NCBI GenBank assembly: GCA_964410285.1
Contig: CAYPFR010000014.1
Location: 1-24,413, forward strand
Direction of reading: 5' to 3'
Length of the DNA stretch: 24,413 nucleotides
Source: Fretibacter sp964410285
Lineage (GTDB): Bacteria; Pseudomonadota; Alphaproteobacteria; Caulobacterales; Maricaulaceae
The number at the start of each line of letters is the position of its first letter. The first letter of the stretch is position 1. Position numbers and translations under genes: made by a program. Shown here piece after piece: positions 7,663-15,867 of this stretch. The notes beneath the pieces are model-generated. The model was not told the origin of the DNA. It saw only the letters and a list, made by a program, of their open reading frames with translations, and did no database searches.

Positions 7663-10350
7663 TCAGTAATAATCATCATTACTCTCCCCGATTTCCGCCT
7701 TCACTTTCTCCGCGAGCTGCGCCAGCGTAAAGGGTTTAGGCAGGAATGTCACATCGGGCTCCTCGGACAGAAGATCGGAAAATTCTTCTTTTGCATATCC
7801 TGAAATAAAGACAATCCGCGCCTCCCCGAGCATGGCCCGAGCCTTTTTGAGCAAAGTCGGCCCGTCCATTCCCGGCATCACAACATCGGAGATCATCAAA
7901 TCAAACACCTCTTCGCCGTCTTCAAGAATTTCAAAAGCCTCATCCCCATCACACGCCTCAATAACTTTATAACCGCGTTTGCGCAGGGTCTTGGCCGCAA
8001 TCACGCGCACACTATCTTCATCCTCTACAAAGAGAATTGTCCCCTGCCCCGCCAGATTTGAGGGCGGACGCGGCCCCGCAGCGGCCTTGGGCGTCGCCAA
8101 GACTTCGGGCACAAAATTCTCGTCAGCAACGGGGAAATAGAGTCGAAAGCTTGTTCCAACGCCCATCGTGCTGTCTACGGACATCGCCCCGCCGGACTGC
8201 TCCACAATACCGTAAACTGTGGCAAGTCCCAGCCCTGTGCCCTTTCCGACCTCTTTGGTGGTGAAGAAAGGTTCAAATATCTTTGCTTTAACCTCATCGG
8301 GCATACCTGTGCCCGTATCGGAAACCTCAATGCATACAAAATGCTCTCCCTTTGCGGCTTTGAGTTTTTCCGCAGGATCAGAGTCGTCAAGCGCTTCCAG
8401 CCGGCGTTCAGAGCTTCGGATGGTAATCGTGCCCCCGCCCTGCTCCGCCATGGCGTCGCGCGCATTTACGCAGAGATTCATTAGCACCGTATCAATCTGT
8501 GTTTTATCCGCTAAAATCGGCGGTAAGCCGCGCCCATGCACGACATTGAGCTTTACCCGCTCCCCGATAGTTTGTTTGAGCGTAACCACCATATCCGATA
8601 GCGTTTCTGTCACGTCAACGCGCTCGGCGCGGCGTGTTTGGCGGCGAGAGAAGGCGAGCAATTTTTTCACAAGCCCTGCCGCACGCGAGACAGTCGAATT
8701 AATTTTTTGCAGCTCCGGATAGGACGGATCGCCAACAGGGTGCCTGCCAAGCAGTTCATCCGTATTCAGGCGAATAGCGGTCAGCAAGTTATTAAAATCA
8801 TGCGCGACCCCCGCCGCGAGTTGCCCGATTGCCTGCATTTTTTGGCTTTGCACCAATTGGTCCTCTAGCGATTTACGTGCGCTAATATCGACAAGATAAG
8901 CCCAGCTTACCAATGGGTCCCCTGGCTCAGCCACAATGTAAATACTCACGGGGAGCGCGCGATCACCGAACAGAAAGGCCTCATAGGCCTTCTCGGGCTC
9001 GCAGTCACCGGCGGGCAAGGACAAAAATTCCCGGCTATCGGCATTATCATTAATGATTTGCGCAAAATCATTGCCCGTCCAAACCTGCCCCTCGGCCATA
9101 CGATCAAAGGCATGATTAGCCGAGACAATCATCGACTCTGCTAAAGTGCTGCCTTTGAGTTTTAAAATACCGAAAGGAGCAGCAAGCGCGCTATCCGAGC
9201 CGCTGATTAGTCCCGCCTTCGCGCTTGGCTGAGCCACCCCATGAGCGCCTGCCTTGGCCGCCGCGAGGCGGCGCGCCAGAACCGGATTGGCGGGCGCACC
9301 GAGCGAGCTATGGCCGTATAATCCCACGCTCGCGATAATCTCGCCCGTATCGAGCTCCCGCCAACTCCCGACCATAACAGTGGGGGACACAAGACCTTTG
9401 CGCGTGATGAGCCGAGTATCCGCGCGTACAATACGTCCGGGCACAGGGGGGCTTTCGAGCAATGTTTCGGGGCTTTCAATAAATTCTCGCATGAAATCGG
9501 GCGCAGGGGATTTATCGACGCCCAACCAGCGCTCCAAAACACTGTTCATCGCAAGCACTTTACCCTCACGGTCCACGGAAAACAGGCCGACGGGCGCATG
9601 GGTGAGCGCCGTCGCGGCGCCAGAGACCGAATTGGCAAGATCTGTGATCGTCCAGAGCTGTCCGCCTTGCAAGGCCGTAACGCGCAGGTGGTAGCGATGA
9701 TGGCGGCCAGAGGGGCCAATTGTATCAACAATTTCTTCGGCAAAGGAAGTTTCCTCGCCCATGTGATGCAAACGAAAAATAGCGGGCGCGGTTTCATTTC
9801 TCTGATCGGCAAAAAGGCGGTCGACGGTGGGCGGCAGCCCGCCTTCGCTTTTAACACCCAGCGACTTGGCGAGATATTCATAGGCACGGTTTGCGCGGAC
9901 AACTTTACCGCCGCGGATAATAATAGAGGGTTCGGGGTCACGCCAAAACGCATTTACATAAATATTTTCCGGCGATTCCGAGCGCAGTTCTGTGCGCCGG
10001 TCAGCCCGCGAGATCAAAAAGGCAATAAAGGCCATAACGGCCATACCCCCAAGCAAGATCAAGGCGGGCCATCCCAGCGTCGGCGCATGATAGGCTGCGA
10101 GCGCCGCAAAGCCTAGGGTCATGAGAAAGAGTAAAACCATCATGAGCGTGGAGGCCAGCTGAGGTTTGGCCGCGCGCGGCTGGTCAAATTCATCAAGGCG
10201 CGGCGGCGGCGGTGGAGGCGGAGCGGGCACGTCTTTGGCAATATCAAGCTTTGAGGAATCCAATTTAATCGGCTCCCGGTCTAGCGCTGCGGCACGGGTC
10301 CCTGCCCCGTCGGCAGTCTGAGTATCAGGCGTGCGAATCGATTTTCCCAT
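7663..10350 (-). CDS. cckA: CckA-type hybrid histidine kinase / phosphatase
   Basis: CckA is the membrane-bound hybrid kinase that, through ChpT, controls phosphorylation of the cell-cycle regulators CtrA and CpdR in alphaproteobacteria. The 895-residue product has a proline run (residues 44-50) followed by RLDEFDQ, two transmembrane helices around 65-110, and PAS-like sensory modules over about 130-490. Next come a HisKA domain with phospho-acceptor His517 in VAHDFNNLL, a HATPase domain with DTGTGMP and GKGTGLGLATVYGI boxes, and a C-terminal receiver with Asp822 in ISDVVMPGMDG. It is longer than Caulobacter CckA (about 690), mostly in the N-terminal and PAS part. It ends 23 bases from the recA repeat with only a weak 5-bp hairpin (7643-7658) between, so readthrough into recA is possible. 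Confidence 0.93.
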   Translation of the reverse strand: MGKSIRTPDTQTADGAGTRAAALDREPIKLDSSKLDIAKDVPAPPPPPPPRLDEFDQPRAAKPQLASTLMMVLLFLMTLGFAALAAYHAPTLGWPALILLGGMAVMAFIAFLISRADRRTELRSESPENIYVNAFWRDPEPSIIIRGGKVVRANRAYEYLAKSLGVKSEGGLPPTVDRLFADQRNETAPAIFRLHHMGEETSFAEEIVDTIGPSGRHHRYHLRVTALQGGQLWTITDLANSVSGAATALTHAPVGLFSVDREGKVLAMNSVLERWLGVDKSPAPDFMREFIESPETLLESPPVPGRIVRADTRLITRKGLVSPTVMVGSWRELDTGEIIASVGLYGHSSLGAPANPVLARRLAAAKAGAHGVAQPSAKAGLISGSDSALAAPFGILKLKGSTLAESMIVSANHAFDRMAEGQVWTGNDFAQIINDNADSREFLSLPAGDCEPEKAYEAFLFGDRALPVSIYIVAEPGDPLVSWAYLVDISARKSLEDQLVQSQKMQAIGQLAAGVAHDFNNLLTAIRLNTDELLGRHPVGDPSYPELQKINSTVSRAAGLVKKLLAFSRRQTRRAERVDVTETLSDMVVTLKQTIGERVKLNVVHGRGLPPILADKTQIDTVLMNLCVNARDAMAEQGGGTITIRSSERRLEALDDSDPAEKLKAAKGEHFVCIEVSDTGTGMPDEVKAKIFEPFFTTKEVGKGTGLGLATVYGIVEQSGGAMSVDSTMGVGTSFRLYFPVADENFVPEVLATPKAAAGPRPPSNLAGQGTILFVEDEDSVRVIAAKTLRKRGYKVIEACDGDEAFEILEDGEEVFDLMISDVVMPGMDGPTLLKKARAMLGEARIVFISGYAKEEFSDLLSEEPDVTFLPKPFTLAQLAEKVKAEIGESNDDYY

Positions 10351-10512
10351 AAAGAGACTTTAGGAAGGTTTTTCGAAAATTACGCCCATAGAATTACTTT
10401 ATTACCCCGAAATCGCGAATTTGTGCCGCGGCAGACCTTTTATTTCCTCGCCCAAGGGCTAAGCTATCAGGCAGAAAACATAAATTTGGGACTAAACAGA
10501 ATTAGGATGATT
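10351..10512. promoter_or_regulatory. Divergent promoter region between cckA and the DUF885 genes
   Basis: These 162 bases must hold the leftward cckA promoter and the rightward promoter of the lipoprotein pair. I found no convincing -35/-10 pair and no CtrA-type TTAA-N7-TTAA site. The rightward gene has AGGA at 10504-10507, five bases before its preferred ATG at 10513. An open frame from a GTG at 10423 runs through this region but is judged non-coding. Confidence 0.45.
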
Positions 10513-12342
10513 ATGCGACGCTTTTCATGGGCCTTTACCGCCGTAGCCGCCTCCGCGCTTTTATTGAGTGCCTGCGGCAGCGGCGCGCAGAATAACACCA
10601 GCAAAGCCGAAATGGTAGCGCAGGAAAGTCAGGCCCTTAATGCCTGGTTTGAGGACCGTTTCAATGATGAGCTTGCCCGCTCTCCCATGGGCCAGACTTA
10701 TTTGGGTAAAAAGGACGCGCAGGGTCAGCTTGATGATGCCAGCCAGATCGCGGCGGATGAAAGCGCCGCCCTTACGGAGCAATGGTTAAGCGATATGCGC
10801 TCCCGATTTGATATTGATCGGCTTGATGCGCAATCCAAGCTCTCATACCGTCTGTTTGAATTTGCGTCTGAGGACGAACTCGCAACGCATGCCTTTTCGC
10901 AAAATGACTATATTTTTCAGCACATGAGCGGCCCCCACAGTAGCCTGCCGAGTTTCATGATCAATTTTCACGGCGTCAGCAGCGAAGAGGACGCGCAGGG
11001 CTATATTGAACGGCTGATCGCTTTTGAGAGCTATCTGGGCGAGATGGGTAATCGCGCGCAAGCGCAGGCGCAAGGCGGCGTCCTCCTTCCTAGATTTGTT
11101 TATGACAAGATTATAACTGCCAGCCGCAATGTTATCACCGGCGCGCCTTTCACAGAGGGCCCGGACAGCCCCCTCTTTGCCGACATAAAGGCCAAAATTG
11201 ACGGCCTTGAGGTCGACGCAGCGCGCAAAGAAAGACTGACCGCGCGCGCAAGGGCCGCTTTGGTCAATTCCGTCAAGCCTAGCTATGAAAATCTGATTGC
11301 GCTGTTTGAGCAGCACAAAGCCGCCACAAATGATGATGACGGGGCGTGGAAACTGCCGAATGGGGCGGCCTATTACCAAGCCCGCCTGAAGCATTACACC
11401 ACAACGGATATGACGGCCGATGAAATTCACGAAATCGGCCTCAAGGAAGTCGCCCGCATTCAGGATGAAATGCGCGAAATTATGAAACAGGTGGGATTTG
11501 AAGGGGACTTAAAAGCCTTTTATGACTTCCTGCGCACCGACCCACAATTCACCTATCCTAATAATGACGAAGGCCGCGCCGCCTATATCAAAGAGGCCAC
11601 AGCGATCATCAATGATATGAAGGGCCGCCTTGATAGCTTGTTTATTACAAAGCCCAAAGCCGATATGATTGTCAAACGGGTTGAGCCCTTTCGCGAAGCA
11701 ACAGCTTTTGGCGCCTTTTACGATCAACCCGCGCTCGATGGCTCGCGCCCCGGCACATATTATATCAATTTGCAAGATGTCGCAGAGCAGCCGACTTACC
11801 TGATGCAAGCACTTGCCTATCACGAAGGTATTCCCGGTCACCATATGCAGATCGCAATTGGAATGGAACTGGAAGGTCTGCCAAAATTCAGAACGCTTGG
11901 CGGGCATACGAGCTATATCGAGGGCTGGGCGCTTTATTCTGAATCCATTCCCAAAGAGCTCGGGATTTATACCGATCCCTATAAAGACTTTGGTCGATTA
12001 TCCATGGAGATTTTCCGCGCCGCCCGCCTCGTCGTGGACACGGGCATCCATTCGAAAAAATGGACGCGCGAGAAGGCCGTTCAATATTATCTTGATAACA
12101 TTCCAAATCCCGAAGGCGACGTGCGCGCAGAGATTGACCGTTATATTGTCTGGCCGGGTCAGGCCACGGCGTATAAAATCGGAATGTTAAAAATTATCGA
12201 ACTTCGCCGCGGCGCAGAAGAACAACTTGGCGATAAATTTGATATTCGGGAATTTCACGATGTTATTCTTGCCAATGGCTCTGTCCCGCTCTCGATCTTG
12301 GAAGAACTGGTTGGCGACTGGGTTCAATCTAAAAAGGGCTAA
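10513..12342 (+). CDS. DUF885-family lipoprotein, probable metallohydrolase/peptidase (copy 1)
   Basis: This 609-residue DUF885 protein is predicted to be a cell-envelope lipoprotein. The chosen start gives MRRFSWAFTAVAASALLLSAC, a clean lipoprotein signal with lipobox LSAC and lipidated Cys21; AGGA sits five bases upstream. ATG 10507 is an alternative, and the longer GTG-started frame would bury the signal. The family's hallmark HEGIPGHH is at residues 437-444 and EGWALYSE at about 470-477, an arrangement resembling a zinc-metallopeptidase active site. Members are usually called DUF885 or X-Pro dipeptidyl-peptidase-like, and no substrate is established. A homologous gene follows 53 bases downstream, probably co-transcribed. 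Confidence 0.9.
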   Translation: MRRFSWAFTAVAASALLLSACGSGAQNNTSKAEMVAQESQALNAWFEDRFNDELARSPMGQTYLGKKDAQGQLDDASQIAADESAALTEQWLSDMRSRFDIDRLDAQSKLSYRLFEFASEDELATHAFSQNDYIFQHMSGPHSSLPSFMINFHGVSSEEDAQGYIERLIAFESYLGEMGNRAQAQAQGGVLLPRFVYDKIITASRNVITGAPFTEGPDSPLFADIKAKIDGLEVDAARKERLTARARAALVNSVKPSYENLIALFEQHKAATNDDDGAWKLPNGAAYYQARLKHYTTTDMTADEIHEIGLKEVARIQDEMREIMKQVGFEGDLKAFYDFLRTDPQFTYPNNDEGRAAYIKEATAIINDMKGRLDSLFITKPKADMIVKRVEPFREATAFGAFYDQPALDGSRPGTYYINLQDVAEQPTYLMQALAYHEGIPGHHMQIAIGMELEGLPKFRTLGGHTSYIEGWALYSESIPKELGIYTDPYKDFGRLSMEIFRAARLVVDTGIHSKKWTREKAVQYYLDNIPNPEGDVRAEIDRYIVWPGQATAYKIGMLKIIELRRGAEEQLGDKFDIREFHDVILANGSVPLSILEELVGDWVQSKKG

Positions 12343-12395
12343 GTAATTCCGCCTCTCACACCGAACTGTATAGATAAAGAAAAAAGGTTAAACAC

Positions 12396-14246
12396 ATGAA
12401 ACTTAATATTATTTTGACAAGCGTAGCCACCTTCGCCCTCCTAACCTCGGGCTGCGGTAATGCCAAAGACGCGGCCAATCAAACAATAGAAGCCGGCAGC
12501 AAAATAGTCGATGCCAATACCGATATTAATGCCAAGCTAGATATGTGGTTTGAAACTAAATTCATGGAAGCCGTCAATCGATCTCCAAGAAGCCTCGCGG
12601 CCCTTGGCATTAAGAAACGCATGGATGAGTGGGATGATCCCTCCCGCGCCGCCGAGCTTGAAGAGCTTGATTACGTACGCCAAGATCTTGAGGAGCTTCG
12701 CGCAAATTTCAATCCTGATGATTTGGATGAGGACCATAAGCTCTCTTACCGCCTTTATGAGCGAAGCGCGAAGATGCGTCTTGAGGGCGACAAATTCCAT
12801 GCTTATGGCTATCCTTTCAATCAGATGTTCGGCGTGCAAAGCGGCATACCAACGTTTCTTTTGAACCGCCACAAGATTGACAATGCCGATGACGCACGGG
12901 CCTATATCAAACGCCTTGAAGGGGTGAAGGAGAATCTTGGCACGATCGTCGAGCGTTCAAATCAATCCGCAGAAATCGGCATTTTGCCGCCCAAATTTGT
13001 TTATGATCATGTCATCCGCGATGCCAATAATGTCTTGACGGGCCTACCCTTTGACGAGGACTCGGAAGAGGTAAATCTCCTGCTCAATGATTTCAAGACA
13101 AAGGTCGAAAAACTCAAACTTGATGAAGAAACCCGCGAGCAGCTATACAGCGGCGCAACAACGGCCCTGCTCACATCAGTTGGTCCTGCCTACAGGGATA
13201 TGATTGCGGCGATGAAAAAACAGCAGTCCATGTCCACAACAGATGATGGCGTTTGGAAACTCCCTGATGCGGATGCCTATTACGCGCACCGCTTAAAGAC
13301 GATCACCTCAACGGATATGACAGCGGACGAAATTCACCAACTTGGCCTTAAAGAAATGGACCGAATCCACGCGGAAATGCGCGCGATCATGAAAAAGGTC
13401 GGGTTTGAGGGGGACTTACAGGATTTCTTCAAATTCATCCGCACGGACAAACGATTTGTCTATCCCAATACGGAGGAAGGCAAAGCCCGTTATCTTGCCG
13501 AGGCGACAGAGATGATCGACATTATGAAGACAAAGCTTCCAACGGTCTTTAACCTCATCCCCAAAGCAGACCTAGAGGTCAAAGCGGTCGAAGCCTTTCG
13601 CGAAAAATCCGCGGGCAAAGCGTTTTATAACCGCCCTGCCCCGGATGGCTCCCGGCCCGGGGTTTACTATGCCAACCTCTATGACATGAATGATATGCCA
13701 ATCTACCAAATGGAAGCACTGGCCTATCACGAAGGTGTGCCGGGACATCATATGCAGCTTTCGATTAGTCAGGAGCTTAAGGGTGTGCCGAAGTTTCGTA
13801 AATATGGCTCTATGACGGCCTATACAGAAGGTTGGGGCCTTTATTCCGAATATCTGCCCAAAGAAATGGGTTTTTATGAAGACCCCTATTCAGATTTTGG
13901 ACGCCTTGCGATGGAAATCTGGCGCGCGGCCCGTTTAGTGGTCGATACAGGCCTTCATCACAAAAAATGGACCCGCGAAGAGGCGATTGACTATCTTGTG
14001 ACCAATACGCCCAATCCCAAGGGCGACTGCATTAAGGCGATTGAGCGTTATATTGTCATGCCCGGCCAAGCGACGGCCTATAAAATTGGCATGATAAAAA
14101 TTCTAGAGCTGCGCGAGAACGCTAAAACGACGCTCGGAGATAAATTTGATCTTGCCGAATATCATGACGTTGTTCTGGCTTCAGGCCCTGTTCCGCTCAA
14201 CATTCTTGAGGAACGCGTGAGCGAGTGGGTCGCAAGTAAAACTTAA
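12396..14246 (+). CDS. DUF885-family lipoprotein, probable metallohydrolase/peptidase (copy 2)
   Basis: This 616-residue paralogue of the upstream gene arose by tandem duplication. The start MKLNIILTSVATFALLTSGC is a lipoprotein signal with lipobox TSGC and Cys20; an AGG-containing ribosome site lies eight bases before the ATG. HEGVPGHH is at residues 445-452 and EGWGLYSE at 478-485. Shared stretches such as TSTDMTADEIH, MPGQATAYKIGM and WTREEAIDYL align with copy 1 (TTTDMTADEIH, WPGQATAYKIGM and WTREKAVQYY). The N-terminal third, about residues 20-200, is much more diverged than the catalytic half, which suggests different specificity. It converges on dksA across a hairpin terminator. Confidence 0.9.
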   Translation: MKLNIILTSVATFALLTSGCGNAKDAANQTIEAGSKIVDANTDINAKLDMWFETKFMEAVNRSPRSLAALGIKKRMDEWDDPSRAAELEELDYVRQDLEELRANFNPDDLDEDHKLSYRLYERSAKMRLEGDKFHAYGYPFNQMFGVQSGIPTFLLNRHKIDNADDARAYIKRLEGVKENLGTIVERSNQSAEIGILPPKFVYDHVIRDANNVLTGLPFDEDSEEVNLLLNDFKTKVEKLKLDEETREQLYSGATTALLTSVGPAYRDMIAAMKKQQSMSTTDDGVWKLPDADAYYAHRLKTITSTDMTADEIHQLGLKEMDRIHAEMRAIMKKVGFEGDLQDFFKFIRTDKRFVYPNTEEGKARYLAEATEMIDIMKTKLPTVFNLIPKADLEVKAVEAFREKSAGKAFYNRPAPDGSRPGVYYANLYDMNDMPIYQMEALAYHEGVPGHHMQLSISQELKGVPKFRKYGSMTAYTEGWGLYSEYLPKEMGFYEDPYSDFGRLAMEIWRAARLVVDTGLHHKKWTREEAIDYLVTNTPNPKGDCIKAIERYIVMPGQATAYKIGMIKILELRENAKTTLGDKFDLAEYHDVVLASGPVPLNILEERVSEWVASKT

Positions 14247-14266
14247 GTCCCCCTCTAGCCTAAATC

Positions 14267-14305
14267 AAAAAAGCCCATGGGCTCTTGGCTCATGGGCCCT
14301 GTTTT
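14267..14305. terminator. Hairpin terminator between the DUF885 pair and dksA
   Basis: GCCCATG (14273-14279) and CATGGGC (14291-14297) form a 7-bp stem with an 11-base loop. Read leftwards it is followed by six T, then GATTT, a good rho-independent terminator for dksA. Read rightwards it is followed by CCTGTTTTGG, a weaker exit for the DUF885 operon. Confidence 0.72.
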
Positions 14306-14351
14306 GGAATTGATGCGCCTTACAAGCCGCTTATGGGCGGGGCGGCCGCAT

Positions 14352-14786
14352 TTAGTTGGCGCGGGTGCGTTCGCCCTTTTCATGCATTTCTTGCGCTTCG
14401 ATGGACAAGGTTGCGATCGGACGGGCCATCAGACGTTTGACGCGGATAGGGTCCCCTGTTTCTTCGCAATAGCCATATTCACCGCTATCAACGCGGCGCA
14501 GTGTTTTTTCGATCTTGTTGGAAAGCTTTCGCAAGCGGTCTCGCGTGCGCAGCTCAAGTTGGCGATTGGCGTTGGCTGTGGCGGTATCAGAAGGGTCAGG
14601 GTGGCTCACCGCCTCCCCCTTCAAGTTTTCCATGGTCTCTAGGGTTTGGGCGTCAATATCTGCCTTCCAGTCGAGCAATTTTTGGCGGAAAAATTCCCGC
14701 ATAACAGGATTCATAAATTCATCGTCATCCGAAGGTTCATATCCCTTAGGGACAACCACTTTTTTGGTCTTTTGCTTGGATGGCAT
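14352..14786 (-). CDS. dksA: DksA-type RNA polymerase-binding transcription factor, alphaproteobacterial one-cysteine form
   Basis: DksA binds the RNA polymerase secondary channel and, with ppGpp, adjusts promoter choice in the stringent response. The product is 144 residues from ATG 14786, chosen because GGAGG lies seven bases upstream; a TTG five codons earlier is unlikely. The coiled-coil tip reads DPSDTA (residues 64-69), so the two functionally important acidic residues are kept as Asp64 and Asp67. The C-terminal zinc-finger region GYCEETGDPI...ARPIATLSIEAQE keeps only Cys107 of the four usual cysteines; Thr110, Ser128 and Ala131 replace the others. This reduced finger is known from alphaproteobacterial DksA, so the gene is not regarded as broken. 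Confidence 0.93.
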   Translation of the reverse strand: MPSKQKTKKVVVPKGYEPSDDDEFMNPVMREFFRQKLLDWKADIDAQTLETMENLKGEAVSHPDPSDTATANANRQLELRTRDRLRKLSNKIEKTLRRVDSGEYGYCEETGDPIRVKRLMARPIATLSIEAQEMHEKGERTRAN

Positions 14787-14980
14787 ACTATGTCCTCCCA
14801 ACTTGCTATATGTGAGCGCTTCGACTCACAGCGGACTTTTTCTCTGCCGCGCTTTACACTTAAGCCTTGCCGCGAGCAAGAGTGGAGCGATCAATTTTTG
14901 CTTAACCTTCATTCATCTTTTGCCGCTTGAACCTCGCCGCCTAAGCCCATAAAAAGATGCAAACGAAAAGGCTATTTTCC
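14787..14980. promoter_or_regulatory. Divergent region between dksA and the moxR-like gene
   Basis: This region of about 194 bases must contain promoters in both directions. An inverted repeat TGTGAG-N8-CTCACA spans 14811-14830, about 25 bases upstream of the dksA start. It could be an operator or a hairpin in the dksA leader. No confident -35/-10 elements were found. No small ORF with protein-like composition is evident. Confidence 0.4.
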
Positions 14981-15823
14981 ATGAAATTTGAAGGTACAAA
15001 CGATTATGTCGCCACGCGCGATTTAATGATGGCGGTCAATGCCGCAATAACGCTTGAGCGCCCGCTGCTGATTAAGGGCGAGCCGGGCACTGGAAAAACG
15101 GTCCTTGCCCATGAAATCGCAAAGGGATTAGGCGCACCTTTGATCGAATGGAACATCAAATCCACCACCAAGGCCCAGCAAGGCCTGTACGAATATGACG
15201 CAGTCGCCCGCCTCCGCGACTCCCAACTTGGCGAAGACCGGGTGCATGACATCAACAATTACATAAAGCGCGGAAAAATGTGGGAGGCCTTTGAGAGTAA
15301 AAAAAGGCCTATCCTTTTGATCGATGAGATTGATAAAGCCGACATTGAGTTCCCCAATGACTTGCTTCACGAACTCGATAAGATGCAATTCTTTGTCTAT
15401 GAGACAGGGCAGACGATTTCCGCAAAGCAGCGCCCAATCATCATCATCACATCCAATAATGAGAAAGACCTGCCGGACGCGTTTCTGCGCCGCTGTTTCT
15501 TCCACTATATCCAATTTCCTGATGACGAGACCATGGCGAAAATTGTCGAAGTGCATTATCCTGGCATTAAGTCAAAACTATTATCGGCAGCAATGAAACG
15601 CTTTTACGAAGTACGCGCTATGCCGGGCCTGAAAAAAAAGCCCAGTACATCCGAGCTACTGGATTGGCTGAAGTTATTATTAGTCGAAGACATTGATCCA
15701 GACACGCTAAAGGAAACAGATCCAAAGAAAATGATCCCGCCGCTTCACGGCGCTTTACTGAAGAATGAGCAAGACGTGCATTTGTTTGAACGCCTTGCCT
15801 TCCTGAGCCGGCGCGACAGCTAG
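14981..15823 (+). CDS. MoxR-family AAA+ ATPase
   Basis: MoxR AAA+ ATPases act as chaperones in maturation or metal-cofactor assembly of partner complexes, usually with a von Willebrand A-domain partner. From ATG 14981 the product is 280 residues and starts MKFEGTNDYVATRDL, the usual family N-terminus; an upstream ATG at 14957 would add eight residues. Walker A GEPGTGKT is at residues 33-40 and Walker B ILLIDEIDKAD at roughly 109-119. The sensor-1 region IIITSNNEKDLPDAFLRRC and the arginine finger are present. The next gene encodes an MBL-fold enzyme, not the CoxE-like VWA protein that often follows in other genomes, so the partner must be elsewhere or absent. Confidence 0.92.
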   Translation: MKFEGTNDYVATRDLMMAVNAAITLERPLLIKGEPGTGKTVLAHEIAKGLGAPLIEWNIKSTTKAQQGLYEYDAVARLRDSQLGEDRVHDINNYIKRGKMWEAFESKKRPILLIDEIDKADIEFPNDLLHELDKMQFFVYETGQTISAKQRPIIIITSNNEKDLPDAFLRRCFFHYIQFPDDETMAKIVEVHYPGIKSKLLSAAMKRFYEVRAMPGLKKKPSTSELLDWLKLLLVEDIDPDTLKETDPKKMIPPLHGALLKNEQDVHLFERLAFLSRRDS

Positions 15824-15867
15824 GCCTTTGGGATTGTGAGCGGCGGGCAAACCGCGTAAGCAAGGGT

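Noticed and set aside
10423..10512. GTG-initiated N-terminal extension of the first DUF885 protein
   Set aside because: It would place 30 residues before a perfect lipoprotein signal and has no ribosome site; AGGA supports ATG 10513.
10843..11430. 195-residue leftward open frame inside the first DUF885 gene
   Set aside because: It is antisense shadow; the + strand frame has a lipobox and family motifs.
14811..14830. CRP site upstream of dksA
   Set aside because: The half-sites TGTGA and TCACA are present but 10 bases apart instead of 6, so the spacing does not fit CRP.
14802..14956. tRNA or small RNA in the dksA-moxR gap
   Set aside because: No cloverleaf, CCA end, or stem with a U-tract could be drawn; only one 6-bp palindrome is visible.
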